A stretch of DNA of 64,000 nt from Neurospora crassa OR74A. Taxonomy: Eukaryota > Ascomycota > Sordariomycetes > Sordariales > Sordariaceae. Positions 22,650 to 33,460 of the stretch are shown here, piece by piece; the stretch's first letter is position 1, and each line of letters begins with the position of its first letter. The translations under genes and the position numbers were made by a program. The stretch covers positions 3,534,001 to 3,598,000 of the forward strand of contig NC_026506.1 in the NCBI RefSeq assembly GCF_000182925.2, read 5' to 3'. The notes beneath the pieces were generated by a model. That model was not told the origin of the DNA, did not search any database, and saw only the letters and a program-made list of their open reading frames with translations.

Positions 22650-23773
22650 TTGGACGGGAAGGTAAGACCTATTCGGAGGCTCTCTACGAAAAAAAGAAAG
22701 GGTAAGGCTAGCTGATAGAATAAGAAGTTGGAGTAGGGAGTTGGTAGTTTATGTCTACACGATTACGAATGATTCGGGGTGTGTCTTTGTTAGTGTTAGA
22801 GAACATGAATACGTTTTTATCTTTAGTGCAACAGCGGTGTTTCAGTATTCTTTTGCTGATTGTAACGAAATCATGAAGCCAAAAGGTACCGCCAACCAGA
22901 AACGAATGTGATTAAGACTAAAAGTACATATATCCTATAAAGTAATCAATACACACGTGATAGCACACGTGTAGGCAAAAAAAAACAGCAATCCAGTTGC
23001 CCATTTGCCATGAGGGGGTATAAGATTCTTTTCCAAAAACGATGATTCGACGCCTGTCCATGTTGTTGTCCCTCCCTCCCTTCCATGTTTCGTTGTTGCT
23101 TTTGCCGCTCAGCAGCATTTGTTGGAGGCCCCATGTCGATGCCATAGAACTCCGTCCGTCCGTCCGTCCGTCCCGTCCCGCCTGTCGCCGCCGCCACCGT
23201 CGTCGTATGGACACCAAAACCTGTTGGCTCCCTGACTTTTCGCTCTCGGCCCCCTCCCTCCCATTCCAGACCTCTCTCTCTCCCTTTCCGACATTCCTCG
23301 CCCGACGATATTACAGATGATGTGATGTATAAGGTGACCCCAGATATTAGAACAAGTGTAGTAAGACAAAAAGAAAGGAGTGACTGAAGGGGACAAAATG
23401 TGAGTATGAGACAGGAGCCAGGATGGAAAAAAAAAAAAAGGAAAAAAAGGAAGAACCGAAAACACCAAATGACAATGCATCTACACCCCAGCCACACGAC
23501 ACAGGACGCAAATAAAATGGGGAAACCCAACACCCGCCCTTGGATGCCGCCATCTCGCGCGTTTCCATCTCCGACCTTAACCAACCAATGGGTATATCCA
23601 ACCAGTAACCCACGCTGTGAAAAAAAAAAAAAAAAAAGCATGACCAAAAGAAAAGAAATCAAACAAACGCCTCAGAATGCGACCAACCAACCAACCTCTT
23701 GCTGCCCCGAGTCTCCCGGACTTGACTTGGAAGACCCAAGGATCCCTCCTCGGGGAGACCGCACGAACTTGCA
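22650..23773. other. Intergenic between convergent genes, with A-tracts and a CGTC repeat
   Basis: About 1.1 kb of shared 3' regions. It contains a short CGTC tandem repeat around 23,153-23,180 and A-runs near 23,427 and 23,620. A 181-codon minus-strand frame and a 237-codon plus-strand frame overlap here and run antisense to the acetyltransferase end; neither has recognisable content. Confidence 0.55.
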
Positions 23774-24355
23774 TTACAGCCCCCTCACCAAATTCACCCC
23801 TCCCACTCCTCCACCACCACCACCACCAAACTTCCTCAACTCCTCCGGCGCCACCGCATCCACCACAATCGTGATCCTCTTGGCCCCCAACAGCACGCCC
23901 GCAAAGAAGATGCCGACAATCAGCAGCAGCGCCACCACCGTAACCGTCGCAATGGCCGTCAACTCGGCCCTCACGATCCTCGACACCCTCCTTTCCCTTC
24001 CCGCTCCTCCATGCACTGATGAAGAAGAACCACCACCAGCTTCCTTTGATGAGCCGCCAACACCGTTGCTGCTGCTGCTGCTGCTGCACTGTTGTGATGA
24101 TGATGATGAGTGAGACTGCCACGCAGCAAACTGCGTCATGTCCACACGAGGCATATCGCTCGGACTAATCGTTTCGGTCTTGCGGAGCTTGAGCTGCTGT
24201 GCGCCGGCGGTGTAGCGGAGCTCGGTAAGCATGGACTGGTGGCTGGAGAAGTGATAGTGGGATTCGTTGGTGGCGGCGCGCATGAGGGCCGGGTTGACGC
24301 ACAACTTGGCGAGGCGGTCGAGTTCTTCGGCTTGGCTTTGGGTTAATAGTCGGTT

Positions 24356-24399
<44 letters not shown>

Positions 24400-25445
24400 G
24401 ATAGTGGTGGTGGTAGCTGCCCGCAGTAGTATTGAAAGATGGCTGTTGTTGTTGTTGTTGTTGTTGTGAGCTGAGCGGTGAGGAAGACAAGGAGGAGCGA
24501 CCACAGGCAAGAGCCTCCTTGAGGGAATCGACGGTTGAGCCGGCGTCGAGTTTGCGGGGGACTTCGGCGAGGGGGCGGAAGCGGGCGGGAACGCCGATGG
24601 CGAGGTGGAGTGGTGGCACGGATTTGGTTACTACGGAACCGGCGCCGATGACGGCTCCGTCGCCAATGGTTACGCCGCCTCTAGTTTGGGGGAAAGAGGG
24701 GGGCTGATGTTAGTAGGGGAAACCTTGGTAGGGCAGAAAAGGGGGTGGGTCCGATGCAGGGGAAAGTAAACAAAAGGAGATGAGAACAAGTCTCCACAGA
24801 AAAGAAAAAAAAAACAATAAAGGGGGAAAAAGCAAAACGAGCGATGATGAGGGAAGACTCACAAGATGGTAACGTTGGCTCCGATCCACACGCCATTGCC
24901 GATGGTGATGGGCTTTCCAATGCTGCTCCTTTGCGATTCCCGAGCCTCTGGGTGAATTGGGTGGCCGACGCTTACTAGCGTACAGTGAGGTCCAATGTTG
25001 CAGTTCTCACCAATCGTGACGTCGGCCACGGGCGTGTCCATAATGAAACAGCCCCGGTTAATGAAGGTCGAGCCTCCTACCCGAAGACGCAACCCATAGT
25101 CGACGAAAAATGGGGGCTTGACAAAGGGAGTAAGAGCCTTGAGGGTTGGGTCGCGGAAAGTCATGTCATGGGTAATAGCGCCATCTTCTTTCCTGTTCCG
25201 AGCCGGTCGGATGATGCTATCAAACGTGTTAGCACACTGTGATGATCAACATCTGATGTTTGCATCTCATAGCAGACTCACTCGAGAAAGAGGCTTGTTC
25301 GAACATCTGGTGTAGCATCTTCAGGCATGCTGTTGAAGCGTCTACAGGCGTGAGCGCACCGATCCCTAGCGGCGCGGAAGTCGTCAAGGCCGGCAGGGAA
25401 GGATACCCCTGCCGCGCCTAGATGTTGTTTATCGATATTATCCAT
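23774..25445 (-). CDS. Hexapeptide-repeat sugar O-acetyltransferase with polyQ and C-terminal TM tail
   Basis: Minus-strand exons 25445-25282, 25216-24863 and 24680-23774 encode 474 residues. Residues 1-215 are a maltose/galactoside acetyltransferase (MAT/NodL-like) domain. An N-terminal helical region (DDFRAARDRCAHACRRFNSMPED) is followed by left-handed beta-helix repeats (VTIGENCNIGPHC, ITIGNGVWIGANVTIL, VTIGDGAVIGAGSVV) with the loop GHPIHPEAR that carries the catalytic His. Such enzymes move acetyl from acetyl-CoA to sugar hydroxyls. Unlike the usual protein of about 200-240 residues, this one continues for some 250 more: two polyglutamine runs (about 245-251 and 267-281), a Ser-rich region, a single hydrophobic helix at about 412-438, and a Gly-rich end. 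All lie in one exon without a stop. The tail would anchor it as a membrane protein, which is inference. The splice sites are canonical. Confidence 0.88.
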
Positions 25446-28386
25446 TGTATGTGTATGTGTGTGTGTGTGTCTGTGTGTGTCTGTCTGTGTCTGTCTGTGT
25501 GTGTGTGTGTGTGTGAAGTGAAGCAGTAGGGCGGTTGACCGCTAAGAAAGGAAAGTTTGGTGTATGTATTCGGTTGGCGGCTGAAGGATGTATGTAGTCG
25601 AGGGCAGTTAGTTGCGGCTTGGGTTGTGTTATGTAGTTGGTGTGGCCGCTGTGCCGAGGGAAAAATGGGTCGGTGTTTGGTAAAATAGTTGTCAAAATGT
25701 GATTTTGCGGGTGCAAAATTATGCCAGACAAAAATCAAAATGGTTTCGAATGGATGGGGGAGAGCAGGCTTTGTCCCTGAAGTGAATCTACCGATTTGTA
25801 AAATGAGGATTGACGCCTTGCCACTCCTGGTGCAAATTCCAAACTTGCCCGGGCCACGAAGGGTTTGGCGAGATTTGGTACGAGAAGCCCGGACTTAGTT
25901 GGGACGGGCCTCTTCTTGATCTGTTCTGGGCGGCCCTGGATGGCTAGGCTGACCCCACGGATGGGTTCGATCACTTCCCCGGACAGGGGTAGACGGGTCC
26001 AAGATGACGGGACACCAAAAATTCCAGGGGGGGTGACAAAGCCCAAAAAAATCAACAGTGTGGTTGTTTTTAGCCAAGCCTCGGAAGTCGGAACCAGCTT
26101 TTTCTCGTGGCCGTGTGTCGTCAGGAAGTTGGAGTCGACGAGGGTAGGTGGGTTGCACAGGGGAGCTTGATACGGGGGTGATGATGATGATGATGATGAT
26201 GCTAGTGTAGTGTAGGACCTGCAAAGCACACGAGGAACTGATGGGGGAGCTCATAGTGGTATATATGCATGTATGTATACGCTTTGGACCGCTGCTGTGC
26301 CTTTCTCCAGCCATGGCATTATTCCCTTTTTAGCGGACTTGTAGGTGTAACCAAACCACCACCAACACGGCAAACCCATGAACGTCTTACCCCGAAGCGA
26401 AGCCACGAGTTGCACGATACGAGGCCGCAAATAACGGGGTAGACATATGTAATGATACGTAAGCTCGGACGATAGCCTGCAGATAGCCGCTTCGCTGAGT
26501 AATGATGGCATATTGTTGGTATTAATGCTGAGGTTTGTGTCGCTGACGGTGTCATTAGGAAACGAAGGAGGCCGGTGTTGCTTGCATTGCGATCAGGAAA
26601 TTCGCCCATGGACGAACTCCTTTCGGGGGGGACTCCGCATGGGGCCCAACCCTGTTACCCCTGGCTGGTCTAGCGCTGTGTAGTGTAGCTGCCGTTTATC
26701 ACCGACCACGACCCTACTATGCAGTATGTAGTATGGTGCGCGCATACGTACATACTACATACACACTACTGCTTCGTTGCTTGTTCTGCTGCGTGTCATG
26801 GCAAATCCCATCCCATGTGGCCGTTTGCTTCGGTTTGGTGTGTGTCGCGAAGCTATGGAGCTGAAAAGGTAGATGGGTGGAAACCGGCATGGATCAAGCG
26901 TGAAAAGATCGCATATCGCCGACCGCGTTTCGCACATGTTCGGATGCTTCTGGAAGCCTGGAATTGGGCCAAAAAGGAGGCATCTTGCCGCCGTGTGACC
27001 TCCGCGAAAAAGGTTCAACCTTGTTGTCGCCCCGGGGCCACTTCCGCCCTTCCGGCACGCTTTGCTGCAGTTGTTAGGTGTCGCGTGCAGACGTGCAGAA
27101 GCGCATGGCAGCGGATCCATGTCCACCATCTTCCCCCCTGGCATTAGTCAGGGGTTCGGGGACCAACCCCGTCCATGCCGTACCGTTCCATGCACGCGAC
27201 GACACCACCGACGCAAGCCTAATACGGCTGCCCTTTGTTCCCAAAGGGATAACTCCGGAGCTGAAAAAATGATGCATCGTGCGTCCAAAAGTCCCTCAGC
27301 CGCCCAACACAGCGTCTGGATCCCCCAGACCCCAGCGCCGCCAAGCAGCATTCGCGGCAGAAGCAGAGACTGCAACAGACGGCCCGGGGTTACAGTCTGT
27401 ACGCCAGGGCGGGCACCTATGCCACTCACAGAGCAGCGGCGTCAGCTCGCTTTTCACCCAAAGAGACAGACGGACGCATCGGCGGGACAGAAAAGGACAA
27501 ACGAGTGCAGGCGGCATGCACTGCGCCGTCAAGATTAGATCAACTGTTACCACCAAGCGTCCTGTTCGGGGTCGGGAGGACAAGGCAGATTGGACCGTCG
27601 CATCCTCTCCACTTTTGCCAAGGTGTGCGTTTGTGTGACGAAAAAAGAAGGCTCCGGTGCCATGCCGCTATAGTACATAGCTGGTTAGCAGAGTTTGTTT
27701 GATGGAATTTTCATGATACAACATGATGAGGGTGTTACCCAGGCAGGTCGTTCCAAGAAAAGACTACACACGGGCTGTCCAAAAAAAAACGTGATCGTGT
27801 GTGTACTGTTCTTTTTTTTTTTTTTTTTCCTTTTTCCTTTCTTTTTTTTTCTTTTGGATTCACCGGTCAGGGTAGGTAAGGTAGGCAGTGTACTTAGCTA
27901 GCGGTCCCCCCCCCCCCCCCCCCCCCCAGACCCTCCCCACGGGCCACAAAAGCTCGACCTAATGTAGGCGTGGAAAGGCTCCATCCGGTCGGGCCATCCG
28001 CCTGTTCCGGTTGCTCTGCGGGCGTCTCCAAGCCAGGATGATTTACATACGGCATCCATAGCGGAGGAGTTTCTCTAAGTGGTTCTCCAGATGTGGCTCC
28101 CTTGGCATTCCTAGATGCTCGGCGACTCCCATCCCACGCTGCATGTAGTGTAGTGTACATATGTACACACCTGAACCCCCACTCGACCATCATTGTGTCT
28201 TACCCTCGGCCGAGTTTTGAACCATCAGCGACAAAAAGCAACCCCTTCGCGGTGCTCAATGCAGTAAATACCGTAAACCCATGCGATCTCGCACTCCCGC
28301 CCATCCCGCACCCCAAATCCACAGCCACGGTACGCTGACACGATTGGGATCAAGTCAGTAATTGGTAATCACCGCGCCTGGTTTCA
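25446..28386. other. Gene-poor region with microsatellites and homopolymer tracts
   Basis: Directly upstream of the acetyltransferase start lies a TG/TCTG microsatellite (25,448-25,515), i.e. in its leader or promoter. A GAT repeat is at about 26,180-26,205, a T-rich tract at about 27,812-27,855, and a run of about 21 C at 27,907-27,927. Overlapping frames of 140-165 codons around 25,735-27,540 on both strands show no domain or splice support. I see no gene here. Confidence 0.5.
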
Positions 28387-29355
28387 TCAATTCACATTCA
28401 AGTTCCGGCCAACCCTGGCCTCCCCCTCGTCCGGCCTGTTGGCGGGGAGCTCACTCCTCTCCACCGGACGACCTTGGGCGTCGTCGCTGGCGTCATCGGA
28501 ACGGGTATCGATCATGGCGTTCGCAATGTTGCACAGCGAGTGGCTCGAGTGGCTCCCGGCAGCGCTGTCACGCTCGCCTCGGCAACCTTGGCGAGTCTCC
28601 TGTGGGCGCGCTAGCGGGAGACCCATAGCAAACATTAAACCCATGCCCGTGCCCATGGCGATCCCCGTTTCAAAACCACGGCGGAAGTCTGAAGTCCAAT
28701 TGGTGACAGACGGATCGCCGCTAGTGCTAGTTTCAGGACCAGCTGCCCTTTCGGTTTGGGGAGGTTGAGAGGCCCGAAAAGTCTGATTGCTTTGTTCCTG
28801 TGTCTGCTGACCTGATGGGTTCGGAGAGTCATTAATAACGGCGCCGGGCGGGCTCGGATTGCTTGCAGTTTTGGAGCCTATGACGCATACATGACAGTTA
28901 GCGAAGGAAGGATATTTCTTTTTTCGGAACCAATTTCATTCAAAAGAGACCCCTGCCTCCCACTTCACACATGCCACCCACATGCCTTGGTAAGGAGAAT
29001 GCTCGTGCGGTCCACCCCGAAACGTGTCGGCGACGACACTATGCCTTGCGGGTGGGGAGACCTCGAATTGAGGGTTCGTGGGTAGGTAATTGTTGTAGGT
29101 CAAGGTGGTCGTCGTCGGCACGTTCGTGTAGGTTCCTGGTGCTGGACGGCTGGTCCCGCGTCCCTGGGCTTGGACGGCGGCGTGGCTGGTGGCAGCGCTC
29201 GGAAGCTGCACAAGCGCTACAGGGTTCCGTCCAGGGCAGCGCCAGACGTGACAGGTGTATTGGTCCTTGTGAGTCGGGTAACAGGCGGTTGAGCAGAGCT
29301 GGGAGCCGCAGTAGATGCAGGCCAAGACCTGAGCAACCGGCATGGCGGGCATCAT
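28387..29355 (-). CDS. Hypothetical protein with Cys/His-rich N-terminus (about 291 aa)
   Basis: Two exons, 29355-28971 and 28877-28387, joined by a 93-nt intron with a GTGTGA donor, a GCTAAC branch sequence and a TAG acceptor. The join restores one frame. The N-terminus has eight potential zinc ligands within 28 residues (C13, C16, C21, C25, H29, C35, H36, C40), which looks like a small zinc-binding unit of no family I can name. The middle is Pro/Thr/Gln-rich. Exon 2 holds a Gly/Met-rich hydrophobic stretch (GIAMGTGMGLMFAMGLPLA) that could be a membrane or glycine-zipper helix. The C-terminus is polar and acidic. An A-rich leader precedes the ATG. The gene is predicted only from splice signals and frame continuity. 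Confidence 0.45.
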
Positions 29356-31830
29356 CTTCCCTTGGTTTTCTTTTTTTTCTTTTTTTTTTTTTCTCTCGTT
29401 ACCGGATGCCGGGACCGCGGATGCAGTGCCTGTGCATATGAACCCGTGGGATGATTGTCGAGTATGTTTGATGTTTCGGTACGTTGGCGGATGCGCTTCA
29501 GTGGGGGGCGCGCTGTAGGCGGCACTGAACCGTCAATAGTAGGCGCTAAAAGGCGGGGAGGCGCGGGAAGCCGATGAGACCTTCCGATCCGCCGAGATGT
29601 GTACCTACCTCTGTGCCAGCAACCATGAAGCCGCAATGGAGTCGTCCTTACACTGTTTCCGATGCGTCCTCGGTCAGCGGTATTCTCTATTATCAGGCGA
29701 TACAAGTGGAGTACGAATTACGAGTGACGTTTCCAGGCGGCGTCAAACTTCACCGCGACTCTGCACGAAAGGCCTAGATTGTCAGGGTTAACCGAGCAAA
29801 CGGCGGCAAGGACGCATAAATCTGAAGCAGGTAGTGTAAAGGGTGCTCTATGCAGGTATCATCGCCTGCGCTTGTGGTGTCGCTTGTCGAGGCTTGTCTC
29901 GCTTAAGGTCCAAAGTTGGCAACCTCATCAATGGCAATTTGACTCGGTCGCGGCTTACTCACCGGTCTTGTCAATTGGCGCAAGACGAAGGATCTGGATC
30001 TCTATCTTGCTTCAGCGGAGCGTGTACTGCTGAAGATTCGGGCGCGGGTATGATCTGCAATCCTTGTTTTCCGGGGTCGAGTTGAAGGGTTGGAAAACAC
30101 AAGGTTTGTGATGACGGGGAACAGACAGGCAACTTTCACTGCATGGTCCAACACTCAGAACTCCTGGCAGCTGGCAGCCAGTTCCCTTGCCTGGTATAAA
30201 ACATCAACCGGACCGTTTGCCACTACAGTTCCTTCCGTTGCAGGCTGCAGAGTCGGGCCAGGTGGAAGGCGCATTCCGGAACGCACAGTCACTTCCATGT
30301 TGAGACCTACTGCAAACTTATTTTAGATGACGGCAGTCAGGAACGTCCGATTAGGTAGACGATGCAGTGGCATTCACCGCCCTTTTCCCTGAATGCTGCG
30401 CTGCGTTTGGCCTTCTACCCACCACCTCGCGCAATAATTCTCTTCCCAAACCTTTTACCCCCTAGGTATACCAATTTCATGATCTCTCGGGGTTACACGA
30501 GCAAGCATTCACCATTGTTGATGTTCGTGTAATGAATGTCTCAAGCCCTTGCCCAGAAAAGATTCCCTCGCCATCGCATTGGAACATCCCAGGTCTGTCC
30601 TGCCACCTCTCCTCAACGGGAACAGAGGACGGTAGAGAGAACCCTAGCTTGTTAATTCAACACATATTAGCATTGACTAAGATGAAGAGGTCCAGATCCT
30701 TTATCGACCGATGCTTCTCACCCCCAGCGCTGTGCTCGACATCTCCGAATTCACGAATCAACGTGTGGGACCTGACTTTGTACAAGAGGTTCACCTCAGC
30801 TACGGTCCATTACCGATGATTTGAAAGCGATTATTCATTATGTGTGTGCAGGAGATTTCTCCACCATACCGTTCTCGTGGACAGTCTCGTGTCGAATGTC
30901 GCCAGTGGGCCGGCCTGGCCTGGCCGCCGAGTATCAACACAGCGCATATCAAGGCACCATCCCAAAATCGTCACCTCCCGTCTGCTGGTGCAGCGGCTCT
31001 ACCTGCCGGCCTACGATGCCGCATTGAAACTGTCGAGTTATCTCGGTCCACCTCGTATTGGATGAAGATTGTTCGGAAAGCTCCCCCGCTCTGTCCACTC
31101 ATGCCCAGGACTGCCTCTATGCAAGATCCGGGGAGACAATAACCTTGCCTAAAAGGCCCATACTCTTTGACTCAGCGGATTTTGGTCCACCACTACCAAC
31201 AGAAGCGTCTCGTCGGTTCTTGGCCTTGGGGAACCAACAACACAGTCTTGATACTCCCTGGCCGGGATTCAGAGACAAACGTATTCAATGACAGCAGGAC
31301 AGTCCAGCCCTGGTTTGTTTGTTTGTTATTTCAGTACAGAAAAGCCAAAGTTTTACTGATTATGAAGACTAACAGATTTTGGCTTTCTCTCAAGCGTTTC
31401 ACCTGGTCTTAAAAGCCTATCTTTTTGTCTTGAAGGCCTGGAAAGAGATAGAGAGAGAGAGAGAGAGGCATTAGGGGATTGATACCCATCACAGGTTTCT
31501 GTGGCCTCACAAACCCTTGTAATTGTCCTATATCGTCTCTGTGGGGGACAGTTTCTGTCTCTTGAAAGGGAAACAAGCGCTCCGACTTCACTGTTCGACC
31601 CATGATCCAAGTACCAAACCAGGAAAGCCCTCGCTGACGGATGCCTGGATGATGATACCTCGTGCCTCGTCCTCTTCCAAGTCTTGCAAGATCACAAGTA
31701 TGTACCAAATCCCAGAAATCATCCCTGGAAGATGCTCTTGGAATTTGCCTTTGAAGGACAACTTATTAACCGTATCTGACGTAACTAGTCAATGTTGGTT
31801 GTCTTCCATAGCGGAAAAATGCGTCCGGAG
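29356..31830. other. Intergenic, no supported gene
   Basis: About 2.5 kb with only short unremarkable frames. A T-rich tract (about 29,367-29,395) adjoins the preceding gene, and a GA microsatellite lies at about 31,444-31,469. Confidence 0.55.
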
Positions 31831-32154
31831 ACATCCAATGTTTAGGCGGTACCGCCTCGACTTCCAATGTTGAAAGCCCTATAGTATAGTGGGTAAGTGC
31901 TATGAAAAGATTTTAGGAGAAAAAAAAAGGAAAACAAAAAAAAAATTGAAGGATCCCCCCAGAGGTGGCATTCTAGAGACCTCTAACCTTCTAAAAATGA
32001 GAAGGTGAGGCACCTAGAAGATGACCTAAGTATTTTTTTTTTCCCACTTGTAGGGCATTCAACATTGGATGTCAAATCAACATTGGATGGAAGTTTTAGT
32101 CTGATCCAATGTAATCTTTACATTCGGGCATTCCTGGACCCAACATCCAATGTC
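31831..32154. repeat. MITE-like foldback repeat with ACATTGGATGT motifs
   Basis: A non-coding stretch built on inverted copies. CCAATGTTGAAAGCCCTA at 31,863-31,880 pairs with the complement of TAGGGCATTCAACATTGG at 32,051-32,068 with one mismatch, and AGTGGG/CCCACT continues the pairing inward. Outside these arms, ACATCCAATGT (31,831) pairs with ACATTGGATGT copies at 32,062 and a near copy at about 32,080; another inverted copy is at 32,144. A perfect 14-bp palindrome AGGCGGTACCGCCT lies at 31,844-31,857. This layout suits a small non-autonomous DNA element. No target-site duplication was settled. Confidence 0.5.
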
Positions 32155-33460
32155 GAAGGGCGCAGATTCCCAGTGCGGTTCTCAGCAATACTACAGTGCA
32201 GCACAATGTAGGTAGGCTTTTGACCTCATGCCTTATCTCCTTCAGAGGTCACGCGGCCCCATGAACGTCAAGGCTGGTTCGAGCACCGTATTCGGTGGGA
32301 TAGTCAGCCACCCGGCTTTGCGTACGTCATTTGTAGGTATTGAAACGTATCGATCGAAGTCTCTATTTACTGTCTCGCTATCTAGCTGTCCTCATACTCT
32401 GACTGAAGCTCTTGATGACGGTGTCCCATTCATGCGACGTACCCCACTGTAATCATCGGTACCTATCACAAGCACGGGGGTTCCCTTGCAAGTTGGCTGG
32501 TTCAGCAGTTGTATATATTAAGAAGTGTTACGTCTTTGAACGGGTCAAAGCTACCTATGTAACTATCTTCATATGGACAAGTCAAACACCACCGTGACGA
32601 TAGTGGATGTGGGAAAGCTGGAACGGAACGGATGGGGGCTCACAGAAACGAAAAAAAAAAAAGGGGGGGGGGGGGGGGAAATTGGATCTGTCTGATGTCT
32701 GAAGCGACTGAGAAGAGTTTTCCATTGATGGCTGGTTTTGGACCGTAACCAGTTCCATAATCGTGTGTTCCACACGAGGAGTAAAAAAAAAAAAAAAAAG
32801 CCTGGGAATACAAAAGTCGTACCCGTGTCACAGTTCAATTTCGGCCTCGAAATCGGGGTCAGTTATGCCATCGACCAGTCCCTATACCATCGGGGCTTAC
32901 AGTGGGTGTCTCGGCGAACGGGTGGTGGATCGAGTCGAGGGTGGACCGAGCTCCCGCCGGTCCCGTCCAAACCTCAAAACACTCGGAGTGACCAATCAGG
33001 TATTATACATTCAGTGTCTACATTCCCTTTTGGGTACAAATAATCCCTCAACTCACTACAGTACCTAACCGGTCTTACCAAGAGGCTCATCAAGAGTACC
33101 TTAGATAAGTATTCCACTGCAGCAAGAATGCCTGCCCCTCTGATCTGTCTCGCTGCTATGTCGAAACGATAAAGCCGGGTGCTTCGAATGAGGGAGGAAG
33201 AAAATAAGCATGTTCAAGAATCCTTATTTTGAAAGAGACTTTTTGATTTAATAACACCACGACGTCCTGGGATCGCAAATTCCGCTCCCGAATTCACGCC
33301 TCCCATCAGGCCACAATTTACCAATTAGAACCCCTCCCCATGAGGTGCACAAAAGGAACTCCACGACTCCCCAAAGCCACAATTCCCATAATTAAGGTTC
33401 AGTCTTCTCAACAGCTCCTGCGGGTTGGAATTCTACTCGAACTTGGGCAGTTGGTAGATA
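32155..33460. other. Intergenic with an A-run/G-run tract
   Basis: No gene seen. At about 32,650-32,680 a run of A is followed directly by about 18 G, a striking homopurine tract. A second A-run is at about 32,783-32,799. The region ends in the 3' flank of the phosphoketolase gene. Confidence 0.55.

Noticed and set aside
23400-24122. 237-codon plus-strand and 181-codon minus-strand frames
   Set aside because: They run opposite to or out of frame with the last exon of the acetyltransferase gene and are explained by its low-complexity sequence.
25446-25515. Tandem repeats considered as a CRISPR array
   Set aside because: Simple dinucleotide-type microsatellite without spacers, in a eukaryotic genome.
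25735-26314. Two overlapping minus-strand frames of 140-165 codons
   Set aside because: No domain or splice evidence; overlapping and opposing frames are equally long.
31870-31920. tRNA-Asp-like fragment TATAGTATAGTGGGTAAG
   Set aside because: Too short and lacks the rest of the tRNA; better explained as an arm of the foldback repeat.
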